The notes: generated by a model from the sequence alone, not told the origin. Positions 1 through 7,789 are shown, numbered from the stretch's first letter. The stretch: 41,319 nucleotides of DNA from Ruminococcaceae bacterium UBA1405 (GCA_002305685.1 DBQB01000025.1:1-41319), one strand, 5' to 3'. Translations and numbers: made by a program.

Positions 1-23
1 TCTAACAAATGGGGTGCAGTTCA
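1..23 (-). mobile_element. terminus of an IS3-family (IS150-like) insertion sequence, partial
   Basis: Read on the minus strand the window ends with TGAACTGCACCCC followed by ATTTGTTAGA. This closely resembles the terminal inverted repeat I recall for IS150 (TGTACTGCACCC then ATTTTGTTGGA), and IS3-family ends characteristically start with TG. The homology of the spoIVB reading frame stops exactly where this begins. Only the tip of the element is in the window, so no transposase can be seen and the target duplication cannot be checked. Confidence 0.7.
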
Positions 24-627
24 AGCTGTCCCGAACCCACATTCCGGCACGGTAAATTCCGCCGTCACTCCCCTGCTCGGGGGTAAGGGAAATGGTCAGC
101 AGCTCCTGATCCTCCCGGCGAATCAGCAGTTTGACGGGATCCCCTTCGCTCTGGGAGATGAGCTCGGCCACCTCCTCGTTGGTGGAAACCTTCTTTCCGT
201 CAATGCGCATAATCACATCCCCCAGCTGGATGCCAGCCTCTCTCGCCGGATTGACGGTGCCGTCCTCGCTGAGCAGATCGGTCAAACCGACCACCATCAC
301 CCCGTCGGTAAACATTTTGATACCAAAGGGCATTCCCCCTGGGACCACATATTCCCGAGGGACCACCTGAACAAGAATCTCTTTGACCGGTACCGCGCCA
401 AACATCCGAACACCGGCACGATAGGGGGAGGATGTGCGGTCCTTTACCACCACCGACATACTGGCAGCCGACACCTGCTGAACCGATTGCTCCAGCTCCG
501 ATAGACTCTGTCCTTCCGGTAAGTACAGCTGATCCGGCAATACCGCCTTAAAATACAGCGAGGAGGTCAACACCCCCAGAACCAGGGCGGAAAACGCTCC
601 TGCAAAGACCCGATATAACCTTTTCAT
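24..627 (-). pseudogene. spoIVB: SpoIVB sporulation peptidase, N-terminal part, cut by an IS
   Basis: SpoIVB is the forespore-secreted serine peptidase that starts the sigma-K checkpoint by cleaving SpoIVFA during endospore formation. The 201 visible codons give a basic N-terminus with one membrane/signal segment (about residues 4-22), the typical SpoIVB region PFGIKMFTDGVMVVG (about residues 110-125), and a PDZ domain containing AGIQLGDVIMRIDGKKV (about residues 140-190). The sequence then reads GMWVRDS, which in the family is followed by an A-G-I-G-T peptidase motif. Here the frame instead enters the IS terminus (LNCTPFVR), so the catalytic S55 domain is absent from the window. Minus-strand start ATG at 627; the nearest SD-like GGAG lies about 12 nt upstream. 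In clostridia spo0A usually follows; that side is not visible. Either a true IS disruption or an assembly break at a repeat. Confidence 0.85.
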
Positions 628-947
628 TTTGCGATGCAGCTCCTTTTTCTCCTTTGGTTTCCCAGGCAATTTTTCTCCCACACCAAAGTAATTTTTCGAT
701 TTTCACCGGAAAAATTCCTCCGGTCTATGTGAAGTTTGCCTCGACAGCCGAAAGATTATTGCAGGGAATTATGGCGCCGGATGACGATATGTGGTGACGC
801 TGTGAGAATTTGCTGTCTGAAGTCATGGATATAGGGCATGAAACCGCCGGATTTCAGCTCTTTCCAAAAAATCTGGAAAAAATTATATTGTGTTTGCCGG
901 TTCCATGATACAATGAAAAAAAAGGGTTGTATAAGGAGATGATGTTA
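628..947. other. intergenic region between divergent spoIVB and SLOG gene
   Basis: No credible ORF is seen. The region holds the 5' end of spoIVB (minus strand), a small hairpin ACCGGA/TCCGGT at 705-724, and a promoter-like -10 (TACAAT, 909-914) for the plus-strand gene. No clear sigma-F or sigma-G promoter for spoIVB could be recognised. Confidence 0.5.
898..914 (+). promoter_or_regulatory. candidate extended -10 promoter for the SLOG gene
   Basis: TACAAT at 909-914 is preceded by CGGTTCCATG (898-907). The same 10-mer precedes the -10 TATAAT at 19713. No good -35 is present at 17 bp, only ATTGTG/TATTGT near 886-892. The predicted start site is about 25 nt upstream of the start codon. Confidence 0.4.
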
Positions 948-1322
948 TTGCGTGTCGCCGTAATCGGTTCCCGAGAGATCCCCGGATTTGTGGATGTGGA
1001 TTATGTCATCCGCCGGATTCCTCTCAACTGTACCGAAATCGTATCAGGAGGAGCCATCGGGATTGATCAGCTGGCCAAGGAAGCCGGAAAACGTCTGAAC
1101 ATCCCGGTTCGCGAAATCCTTCCCCAGTACGCCGCGAATGGCAGATCGGCCCCTTTGATTCGCGACGTGGAGATCATCACCAGCGTGGATCTGGTGATAG
1201 CCATCCGGAGCAACAAATCAAGAGGGACCTCCTTCGTGCTGGCAGAATGTGTCAAACGACACATCCCTTTCCGCCTTTACGATGTTGACTTTGACTGCCA
1301 ACAAGACAAAATTGAGCTTTAA
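948..1322 (+). CDS. SLOG / DprA-like Rossmann nucleotide-binding protein (DUF2493-like)
   Basis: Small (124 aa) cytoplasmic protein of the SLOG/YAcAr superfamily, relatives of DprA/LOG nucleotide-binding proteins. Visible motifs are an N-terminal VAVIGSR strand-loop, IVSGGAIGIDQLA (glycine-rich nucleotide loop followed by the GID helix), LPQYAANGRSAPLIRD, a DLVIAI strand, and a SRGTSFVLAECV loop-helix that closes the Rossmann fold. The start is taken as TTG at 948 because AAGGAG at 933-938 is spaced 9 nt from it; upstream ATGs at 939 and 942 are too close to that site. It stands alone, divergent from spoIVB and convergent with gerAC. The ligand and role are unknown; SLOG proteins bind nucleotides or nucleotide-derived signals, but nothing here shows which. 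Confidence 0.75.
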   Translation: MRVAVIGSREIPGFVDVDYVIRRIPLNCTEIVSGGAIGIDQLAKEAGKRLNIPVREILPQYAANGRSAPLIRDVEIITSVDLVIAIRSNKSRGTSFVLAECVKRHIPFRLYDVDFDCQQDKIEL

Positions 1323-1328
1323 AAACTG

Positions 1329-2390
1329 CTACTGCTGAGGAATCTCCACCTGGCACTCAACCGACAGCCAGAACCCGCTGTCCTGGCGATGGTCTTTCCA
1401 CCCTTCCCCGTGGACCTGCCACCACCGAGGTTGATCCCGGCGCAGAGCGCTGTCCAACTGCATCACGTCGGCGCCGGTATCGTAAACCGTTTCCCGTATG
1501 GCGTTCCCCAGAATCTGTTCCAGCTGCCTTGACAGCGCCTGCTCCAAGGCTTCCTGATCCGGCCGCTCGCGCCCGGACCATTCCAGCAGCCGGAAGCGAT
1601 ACGTCCTGGAAACCAGAAAAACAGGTCTTTGTTCCTCCAGCGACGCCTGCAACCCACCGGAGCAGGAGAGCAGTTCCACCGCCCCATCGCCTTGGTCCGT
1701 CGGTACAGTCAATACCATCGATACCGGCTCCTGCACCAACAGACGCAGACCATCCCAAGCCTCCCGCCCCAGTTGCCGGGAGGCTTTTTCTCTGTGCAGG
1801 ATCAACCCGCCGGAAAGCTCCGCCTTTCCCTCAGCGCTTAACGAAGCCACCGGCAGATAACCGTCTCCTCCCGTATCGTCCAGCTCCCGCTGCAACGCCA
1901 TCACCGTAACTCCCTCCTCGGGATTTTCCCAGGGCCACTGTAACTGCTGCGCCACCGCGTCGATGGGTGCTTGCGCATCTTCATTTTGCTGCAAATATTC
2001 TGCCGCCTGCCCCTGGACAGCAAGCAGCGAAACACGGGGTCGAAGCTGGAAATTCCGATACAAATACTGCTGCAGCAACCCTATTCCGCCGGTACAGACC
2101 TCCTCTCCCAACACAATCAGTCCCACATCCCGCAGGAAAATCTGCTTTCCCAACTTTCGCTGTGCTTCGGATATTGCCTGACTGATGTTCTCCCCCTGTT
2201 GGGAAACGGTGACATATCCCCCGTCGGCATCCGCCAAAAGCCGTATGGCAACCTCCACACCGTCCCCCAGGGTATCCACCGCCAGAATCTGAGCCACCGC
2301 ACGATGCCCTACGCCATCCTCCCCCAGTCCTTGACAGCCGGACAGCAACAGCATCGCGGACAGCGCTAAGGATATCACTCTTTTTTTCAT
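1329..2390 (-). CDS. gerAC: Ger(x)C-family spore germination lipoprotein (GerAC)
   Basis: C subunit of a GerA-type nutrient germinant receptor in the spore inner membrane. The 353 aa protein begins with a lipoprotein signal (MKKR, hydrophobic stretch, lipobox LLLSGC, lipidated Cys about residue 19). It continues with the usual N-domain, including DTLGDGVEVAIRL and GKQIFLRDVGLIVLGEE, and a C-terminal domain (about residues 190-350) with the pattern FRLLEWSGRERPDQEALEQ. Length fits the family (about 350-400 aa). Its ATG overlaps the gerAB stop by 4 nt (ATGA), indicating translational coupling; it is last in the three-gene operon. The gene ends 6 nt from the convergent SLOG gene, leaving no room for a separate terminator. 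Confidence 0.92.
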   Translation of the reverse strand: MKKRVISLALSAMLLLSGCQGLGEDGVGHRAVAQILAVDTLGDGVEVAIRLLADADGGYVTVSQQGENISQAISEAQRKLGKQIFLRDVGLIVLGEEVCTGGIGLLQQYLYRNFQLRPRVSLLAVQGQAAEYLQQNEDAQAPIDAVAQQLQWPWENPEEGVTVMALQRELDDTGGDGYLPVASLSAEGKAELSGGLILHREKASRQLGREAWDGLRLLVQEPVSMVLTVPTDQGDGAVELLSCSGGLQASLEEQRPVFLVSRTYRFRLLEWSGRERPDQEALEQALSRQLEQILGNAIRETVYDTGADVMQLDSALRRDQPRWWQVHGEGWKDHRQDSGFWLSVECQVEIPQQ

Positions 2391-3562
2391 ACCGCTTTTC
2401 CCGTCCCTCCTACTCCATCATCCAACCGGAGGCCATGCCTTTTGAGCCACCCGCCCAAGATTCCCGCCAACGGCAGCGCCACCAGCGCGAGAAATACCAC
2501 CGTCCCGCCGCGCCAAATCAGCCGTATCTGCTGCAGAGCCTGCCGATCGCTCAGGGAAAAGAGTGCTGCCGTCAGCACAACCACCACGGCCGTAACCCCT
2601 TCCCGATGTTCTGCAACAAAACGGCGCATCCCCTGTTTTTGGGTCACCGTCACCCCGCAGCGCAGCGCCGTGTTGGCGCCGTACAGCAGCAGACAGCAGC
2701 GCAGCAAACCCAAAACACTCCAAACCGACATATGGACCGCGTCGGTTCTGGCCAGCAGCGTTCCCTCCGCCGCCATGGCCAGCGTGTAAAATGGGTACGG
2801 TTTTCCACCCCCCGATCCGCCGCCCAGCACTCCGATCAAAAGAAGCAAAAGCCCGGCGCTCACCAGTGAAAAGAGAATGCTCCAGCCAAAATACAGTTTT
2901 TTCCCGATGGCTCCGAAGGTTCCCTTGCCGGTGCCGGAAATCTGGGGAAGCAGCAGAAAAAAGCAAACGATCTCCAGATTTCCGGAAGTGATGGCCCAGG
3001 CAGCCCTCAAAAAATCTTGGGCTGACCCAGGCGTTTTGGCAAAAAGCTCGCTCATGCGAAAATCCCCCGCCAGCGCCAGCAGCAGGGTGCCGGTCAGCAC
3101 TGCAAACAGCACAAACCCAAAATAGGCAAACCTTCCAAAAGCTTCCACTCCCAAATGGCTTCCGTAAATGGCTACCACAAGAAAAAGAAAAGCAAAGAGC
3201 AGTTTGGGCGCATCCGCATACACAGCGGTAATCAGAAACTGTTCAAATTCCACGGCGCTCAGCGCCGCCATCACCGTCAAAAACAGCCACAGCAACAGCG
3301 AGGCAGATCTGCCCAAGCCGCCCAAATTCCCGGTCAGCGCCTGGGCAAAATTCTGTCCCGGATGGCGACGCATCAAAAGCCATCCCGGAAGAAACAACAA
3401 AAGCTGAAACCCCAGGGAGGCCAGCGGCGCCAGCACTGCCATCCCTCCCCCCAGGCTCTTCCCGGCATCCGGGGAGGCGGGAGAGACGGTGAGCAGCGTG
3501 AAGATCCGGCACAAAAAGAGAAGCGTCAGCGCCTGAGAACTGCTGATCCAGCTTTTGTTCAT
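2387..3562 (-). CDS. gerAB: GerAB-type spore germination permease
   Basis: B subunit of the GerA germinant receptor, an APC-superfamily membrane protein thought to bind the germinant. At 391 aa it has about ten hydrophobic segments, among them LFLCRIFTLLTV (residues 14-25), LLLWLFLTVMAALSAVEFEQF, LLFAFLFLVVAIYGSHLGVEAFGR (broken for length: LFLVVAIYG then SHLGVEAFGR), a FGWSILFSLVSAGLLLLLIGVL segment read as two parts, and C-terminal LALVALPLAGILGGWLKR. The pattern ITSGNLEIVCFFLLLPQ in the middle is typical of endospore germination permeases. It overlaps gerAA and gerAC by 4 nt on each side. The germinant cannot be predicted. Confidence 0.9.
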   Translation of the reverse strand: MNKSWISSSQALTLLFLCRIFTLLTVSPASPDAGKSLGGGMAVLAPLASLGFQLLLFLPGWLLMRRHPGQNFAQALTGNLGGLGRSASLLLWLFLTVMAALSAVEFEQFLITAVYADAPKLLFAFLFLVVAIYGSHLGVEAFGRFAYFGFVLFAVLTGTLLLALAGDFRMSELFAKTPGSAQDFLRAAWAITSGNLEIVCFFLLLPQISGTGKGTFGAIGKKLYFGWSILFSLVSAGLLLLLIGVLGGGSGGGKPYPFYTLAMAAEGTLLARTDAVHMSVWSVLGLLRCCLLLYGANTALRCGVTVTQKQGMRRFVAEHREGVTAVVVVLTAALFSLSDRQALQQIRLIWRGGTVVFLALVALPLAGILGGWLKRHGLRLDDGVGGTGKAV

Positions 3563-5166
3563 GGCTGATCCTCCTTCTTTTGAGCGGCTGCATCCAGCCG
3601 TTTATCCCCCATCTGGGAGCCGGGGACATCCTCAATATGAAACACATATTTCCCCAAAAATTTCCACCCTGCCCGCAAAAACATATCCCGCAGGGAATAG
3701 GGATTAAAAGGGGTTGCCGGCGCAGTGGTGGGCACGCCGCCCACCGTCACCGAACAGAGATTGAGCAGCAGTGCCGAGACCCCCAGTGTGATGCCAAACA
3801 GTCCGAAGATTCCCCCTGCCAGGATGAACAAAAACTTCAGTACCGTCACCGAATCGTACAGGGAGGGCACCACAAAGGAGCTGATGGCGGTCAGCGCCAC
3901 AATCAGCACCATGGGGGTACCGATCAGTCCCGCCGAAACCGCCGCATCCCCAATCACCAAAGCCCCTACAATCCCGATGGCGTGTCCCACCGGACGGGGA
4001 AGGCGCAGTCCCGCCTCCCGCATCAGCTCATAAATCAACTGTATCAGCAGCGCCTCAAACATCAGCGGAAACGGGGTGGACGCCTCCGCCTCCATTACCT
4101 TGCGCAGCAGCGCGTGAGGAAGCAGTTCCGGATGATGTACTCCCACCGCCACATAGGTTCCGGGAAGAAGGATGGTAAGATAGAAGGAAATATATTTGAG
4201 GATCCGCACAAAGGCGGTATATGCAGGCCGATGGGTATAATCGTCCACCGTCTGAAAATTTTCATGAAACAGAAAGGGCAGAATCAGCGCAAAGGGGGTG
4301 CCGTCCACCAGGATGGCCAGTCTGCCCTCGGCAATCTTGGCGCACAAGGTATCCGGACGCTCGGTGGTACCGATACCGGAAAAAAACGAATAAGGCTTTT
4401 TTTCCAAAAACGGCTGGATATAAGCCGATTCCAACACCACATCCATCGGCAGCTGCTGCAGCCGCAGACGGGTCTGGTTGAGAAAATCCTCCGATATCCG
4501 ATCGGTCATATAGACAAGGCAGAGATCGGTACGGCTCTGGCTGCCCACCGTCATCAGCTCAAATTTGAGTTTGGGAGATTTGATGCGCCGGCGGATCATC
4601 GTCATATTGATGCGGATCGGCTCCACAAATCCTTCCCGGGATCCTCGCACATTGACCTCCGCGCTGGGTTCGGAGATGGAACGGAAATTATATCCCTGCA
4701 ATCCAAAACAGATCCCCACCCCAAGCCCATCGATGAGCAGGACGGCAAAACCGGACATCAGAAACTGAAACAGCTGGGAGTAAGTATAAACCTCCTTCTG
4801 ATCCGGAGCCAGCATCACCTCCTGCCGCAGCCACCGGTACAGATCCTCAGGGGTTTTCCCATCGCTTTGGGAAGCATAGGCGTTGAGCGGGTCGGACAGG
4901 ATCTCGGTCAAGCTTTGCAGACTGACCAGCCCCTCGCAGGCGAGCAGCTGTACCCGTATGCCCTGTAAACATAATTCCCGGTTTAAAAGATCGCTGGAAT
5001 TGCCAAACTGTTTTCGCAGAGAGATCATATTTTCCGACAGCGACGCAACCAAATGATCCTGTTTCTCCACATCGGAACCCATCGACAGATAACTCTCCCG
5101 GCGGTACTGTGCGAGCTTTTGCGCTGCACTTTGCCGCAGCGCTTTCAACCACGCCATGATATCCAT
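3559..5166 (-). CDS. gerAA: GerAA-type spore germination protein
   Basis: A subunit of a GerA-family germinant receptor (PF03323). The 535 aa protein has a soluble N-domain (about residues 1-270) with characteristic LTEILSDPLNAYASQ and LFQFLMSGFAVLLIDG. The C-terminal half contains about five membrane segments, including FYLTILLPGTYVAVGVHHPE, LPRPVGHAIGIVGALVIGDA and FLFILAGGIFGLFGI. Start ATG at 5166 has AAAGGA a few nt upstream. It is the first gene of gerAA-gerAB-gerAC. A sigma-G-like promoter lies upstream (5197-5225), fitting forespore expression. All three subunits are intact although spoIVB nearby is not. Confidence 0.93.
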   Translation of the reverse strand: MDIMAWLKALRQSAAQKLAQYRRESYLSMGSDVEKQDHLVASLSENMISLRKQFGNSSDLLNRELCLQGIRVQLLACEGLVSLQSLTEILSDPLNAYASQSDGKTPEDLYRWLRQEVMLAPDQKEVYTYSQLFQFLMSGFAVLLIDGLGVGICFGLQGYNFRSISEPSAEVNVRGSREGFVEPIRINMTMIRRRIKSPKLKFELMTVGSQSRTDLCLVYMTDRISEDFLNQTRLRLQQLPMDVVLESAYIQPFLEKKPYSFFSGIGTTERPDTLCAKIAEGRLAILVDGTPFALILPFLFHENFQTVDDYTHRPAYTAFVRILKYISFYLTILLPGTYVAVGVHHPELLPHALLRKVMEAEASTPFPLMFEALLIQLIYELMREAGLRLPRPVGHAIGIVGALVIGDAAVSAGLIGTPMVLIVALTAISSFVVPSLYDSVTVLKFLFILAGGIFGLFGITLGVSALLLNLCSVTVGGVPTTAPATPFNPYSLRDMFLRAGWKFLGKYVFHIEDVPGSQMGDKRLDAAAQKKEDQP

Positions 5167-5196
5167 CCTTTCCTTTTGAAACCAAAACCTCAGTTT

Positions 5197-5225
5197 CAGT
5201 ATGAACCGCCGATGGTGGAATATGC
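5197..5225 (-). promoter_or_regulatory. sigma-G-like promoter of the gerA operon
   Basis: On the minus strand GCATA (5221-5225) and CATACTG (5197-5203) are separated by 17 bp. These match sigma-F/sigma-G boxes (-35 G-H-A-T-R, -10 C-A-T-W-H-T-A; 6 of 7 at the -10). It lies 30 nt upstream of the gerAA start codon. GerA operons are known sigma-G targets in Bacillus. Confidence 0.6.
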
Positions 5226-5389
5226 GTCAAAGGGTGTATAAAGCGGTTTTGCCAGCCCAAACTATTTCCGATATTTCTGCTGGAGAAAGGAGGATACCGG
5301 CTGCTACCCTACATTTTTCCAAATACTGCGGCAGTGTCATACCGCTGTCGCAATAGGCGAAAAACTGTCAGGAGAGCGGCGGTGAAGCC

Positions 5390-6088
5390 ATGCTGGTAAC
5401 ACTTCTGCGTACCATTCTCATCTATCTGGTGGTGGTTTTGGGGCTTCGTATGATGGGCAAACGGCAACTGGGAGAGCTGCAACCTTCCGAGCTGGTGGTC
5501 ACCATACTGGTGTCGGATATCGCCACCCTTCCCATTGAGGATACCGGGCTATCGCTGCTCAGCGGCGCCATCCCCATCCTCACGCTGGTTTGTTTTGAGG
5601 TGCTGTTCTCCTACTTATCCCTGAAAAGCCAAACCCTGCGGCGGTGTATCAGCGGCACACCCCGAATCCTGATCCGGGACGGAGTCATCGATCAGCGGGA
5701 AATGCGTACCCTGCGTTACTCGGTGGACGACCTGATGGAACTTTTGCGCAGCTGCGATATCTTTGATTTACAGGATGTGGCCTACGCCATTGTGGAAACC
5801 AACGGAAAGCTCAACGTCTGCCCCAAAGCGGACTGCCAACCCCTGACCTTCAAACAGCTGCAACAGCAAAAGACGCCGCAGGACAAGGAACTGTTCCCGG
5901 TACTGGTGATCAGCGACGGGCATTTGATGGCCAAAGGGATCTCCTTTTGCGGCGTTACCCCACAGTGGGTGGAGCAGCAGGCAGCACAGCAGGGATTTTG
6001 TGTGAAGGACGTATTTTTGATGACCTGTACCGCCAAAAAAGAGATCTATCTGGTTCCGAAAGCCAAGGAAAAGGGGGCAAAACCATGA
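5390..6088 (+). CDS. DUF421 membrane protein (YetF/YdfR family)
   Basis: The 232 aa protein has three N-terminal membrane segments (LLRTILIYLVVVLGLRMM, VTILVSDIATL region, LLSGAIPILTLVCFEVLF) followed by the soluble DUF421 domain. Family hallmarks are LRMMGKRQLGELQPSELVVT and SGTPRILIRDGVIDQREM, then RYSVDDLMELLR. In Bacillus such proteins sit in the membrane with a cytosolic or spore-related domain; function is not settled. The SD (GGAG) is rather far from the ATG, so the start rests on homology. The stop overlaps the next start (ATGA), so the two form a pair, an arrangement common in clostridia. Confidence 0.88.
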   Translation: MLVTLLRTILIYLVVVLGLRMMGKRQLGELQPSELVVTILVSDIATLPIEDTGLSLLSGAIPILTLVCFEVLFSYLSLKSQTLRRCISGTPRILIRDGVIDQREMRTLRYSVDDLMELLRSCDIFDLQDVAYAIVETNGKLNVCPKADCQPLTFKQLQQQKTPQDKELFPVLVISDGHLMAKGISFCGVTPQWVEQQAAQQGFCVKDVFLMTCTAKKEIYLVPKAKEKGAKP

Positions 6089-6465
6089 ACCGTATTGCAT
6101 TTGCCTCAATTTTGCTCTCGGCACTGCTGACCTGCTGTGCCGTCTGTCTTTTTTGGCTGCACCAGGATATCTCCGCGCTGGATACGGCTCTCTCCCAATC
6201 GGAAAGCTTGACGGCGCAGCAGGACTATGACGCCGCCATTGCAGTGCTCAAGGAAGCCACTGTGGTTTGGGGAAAAAGACAGCGGCTTCATTCCAGATTG
6301 CTGCGCCATAAGGAACTGGAAAATATTACCTTGACCCTTATCTCTCTGCCAGCTTATCTGGAACATGAAAGCCTTCCAGACTATGAAGCCGGAATCCAGC
6401 AAGTGCATCATATGCTGGAACATATCTGGGAATCGGAACTTCCAGTATGGCAAAATCTATTGTAA
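6085..6465 (+). CDS. DUF4363-type single-pass membrane protein
   Basis: 126 aa. An N-terminal hydrophobic anchor (IAFASILLSALLTCCAVCLFW, read in two parts, residues 4-24) is followed by a helical extracytoplasmic domain. That domain has the pattern QQDYDAAIAVLKEATVVWGK and RQRLHSRLLRHKELENI typical of DUF4363. Start ATG overlaps the DUF421 stop by 4 nt. The W-x-K...L-x-x-H-x-E-L signature and the pairing with DUF421 support the call. It probably acts with the DUF421 protein at the membrane (inference). Confidence 0.75.
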   Translation: MNRIAFASILLSALLTCCAVCLFWLHQDISALDTALSQSESLTAQQDYDAAIAVLKEATVVWGKRQRLHSRLLRHKELENITLTLISLPAYLEHESLPDYEAGIQQVHHMLEHIWESELPVWQNLL

Positions 6466-6506
6466 TCAAAACCCCGGTGTTAAAAGAAAAATTACCTGCT
6501 CTGGGA

Positions 6507-6536
6507 TGACATTCCCATGGTTTCTCTGGTATAATG
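6507..6536 (+). promoter_or_regulatory. sigma-A-type promoter for the PsiE-like gene
   Basis: ATGACA (6507-6512), 18 bp, then TATAAT (6531-6536) with an upstream TGG extension. It gives a leader of about 90 nt containing a small hairpin GGCA/TGCC near 6551. Confidence 0.65.
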
Positions 6537-6630
6537 GAGACAAGACCGCGGCAGCGTTGTGCCTCGATCCACAATCAAATCTCCATCCGGCACACCGAAT
6601 GCCGATTGAGAAAAAAGGAGAAATCAGCGT

Positions 6631-7098
6631 ATGGCAAACAGAGAATCGCAACCGCAAGCGCACCATCATGGAGCTTACCGCAGCCGTATCGCCCAAATTG
6701 CCGGCATTTTGGAAGCGCTGCTGGCTGTTTTGGTAATGGTCGGACTGGTTTTTTGTGTGGTACCCCTGGTACAGTGGATGCCTGGTTTGCTCACCGAAGG
6801 CAACGAGGTGGATATCCGGACCTTTTTGGAACGCGCATTAGACGTGGTAATCGCCATCGAATTTATCAAAATGCTGGCCATGCACAGCCCTGGAAGCAGC
6901 CTGGAGGTTTTGCTGTACGCCATTGCCCGTCACCTGATTGTGGGGCATGAATCCGCCGCCGAGAACCTGTTGAGCGTTCTGGCCATCGCGCTGATTTTTT
7001 TGATTCGCAAGTACCTGTTTATCCCCTCCTTCAACGCCGCTTCTCAGGAAACGCCAGATACCCAACCGGAAAAGCAGCCAACCCTCTCAGAAAAATAG
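6631..7098 (+). CDS. PsiE-family membrane protein
   Basis: 155 aa. After a short hydrophilic N-terminus come about four membrane segments: ILEALLAVLVMVGLVFCVV, LDVVIAIEFIKML, LLYAIARHLIV and LLSVLAIALIFLIRKYLF. The EFI...ARHLIVGHES pattern resembles the EFI...VRLIIVDHKS stretch of E. coli PsiE (phosphate-starvation-inducible E). RBS AAAAAGGAG sits before the ATG. It has its own promoter and a strong terminator, so it is monocistronic. Molecular function of PsiE is unknown; no Pho box was recognised. Confidence 0.7.
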   Translation: MANRESQPQAHHHGAYRSRIAQIAGILEALLAVLVMVGLVFCVVPLVQWMPGLLTEGNEVDIRTFLERALDVVIAIEFIKMLAMHSPGSSLEVLLYAIARHLIVGHESAAENLLSVLAIALIFLIRKYLFIPSFNAASQETPDTQPEKQPTLSEK

Positions 7099-7120
7099 AG
7101 ATCCGGCATTTTGAAAAAAA

Positions 7121-7152
7121 GCCGTCTGTTTTCCAAACGGAAAACAGACGGC
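7121..7152. terminator. bidirectional intrinsic terminator
   Basis: A 13-14 bp stem, GCCGTCTGTTTTC (7121-7133) with its complement (7140-7152). It is flanked by an A-run (7114-7120) on the left and a T-rich tail (7157-7161) on the right. It serves the PsiE-like gene and the convergent nrdR. Confidence 0.85.
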
Positions 7153-7180
7153 TGATCTTTTTGCCACATAGGGATGGTAT

Positions 7181-7648
7181 TCAGTGTTCATGATCGTGAT
7201 CATGGAGCAACCGGGTGATCTCATCCATAAAGGAATTCACATCGGCAAACTGGCGATATACCGAGGCAAACCGAACGTAGGCGATCTCATCCACCTTTTT
7301 CAGTTTTTCCATTGCCATTTCGCCGATTTTGCGAGAGGTAACCTCCCTCTCCAACGAATTGAGAATCTCGCTTTCGATCTCATCCACGATTCTTTCCAGT
7401 ACCTCCAAGGACACCGGCCGCTTTTCACAGGCCCTCATCAGGCCGTTGAGCAGCTTGTTGCGCTCAAACATCTGGCGGGACTTATCCTTTTTGATGACCA
7501 TGATCGGCAGCGTTTCCACCATCTCATAGGTGGTAAAACGCTTCATACAGCCCATGCACTCTCTACGCCGACGGATCTTTTCCCCCTCATCGGCAGGACG
7601 GGAATCCACTACACGGCTCTCCAAATAACCACAATACGGGCATTTCAT
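7181..7648 (-). CDS. nrdR: transcriptional repressor NrdR
   Basis: Zn-ribbon/ATP-cone repressor of ribonucleotide reductase genes that senses ATP/dATP. 155 aa, usual length. The N-terminal zinc ribbon uses MKCPYCG and CMGC (Cys residues 3, 6, 31, 34), with DSRPADEG and RRRRECMGC between. The ATP-cone (about residues 47-140) begins VIKKDKSRQMFERNKL and ends VRFASVYRQFADV. Start ATG at 7648 is chosen because MKCPYCG is the universal N-terminus and AAAGGAG precedes it. A C-terminal HDHDHEH tail (last 7 residues) is His-rich. A very good sigma-A promoter lies upstream. Confidence 0.96.
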   Translation of the reverse strand: MKCPYCGYLESRVVDSRPADEGEKIRRRRECMGCMKRFTTYEMVETLPIMVIKKDKSRQMFERNKLLNGLMRACEKRPVSLEVLERIVDEIESEILNSLEREVTSRKIGEMAMEKLKKVDEIAYVRFASVYRQFADVNSFMDEITRLLHDHDHEH

Positions 7649-7743
7649 TGTGCAAAACTCCTTTATGCTCAGGGATCCAGCGGGTTGTAGGCAGCCGCTT
7701 ATGAAAATTTTCTTCAACCATTTTTCCACGGAGAATCATACTG

Positions 7744-7789
7744 ATGGTATAGTTTAACATATTATACCATTATGTAGGATGATTGACAA
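7744..7789 (-). promoter_or_regulatory. nrdR promoter overlapped by an inverted repeat
   Basis: On the minus strand TTGTCA (7784-7789), 17 bp, then TATAAT (7761-7766) with a TGG extension. The inverted repeat ATGGTATA (7744-7751) / TATACCAT (7763-7770) covers the -10 and start site with an 11-bp spacer, making it a good repressor site. It does not resemble the NrdR box. Confidence 0.75.

Noticed and set aside
1..23. Possible skin-like excisable sporulation element in spoIVB
   Set aside because: The joining sequence fits an IS3-family terminus, and no recombinase or attachment site can be seen within the window.
3580..4968. 462-aa open frame opposite gerAA
   Set aside because: Antisense shadow with low-complexity Gln/His/Arg content.
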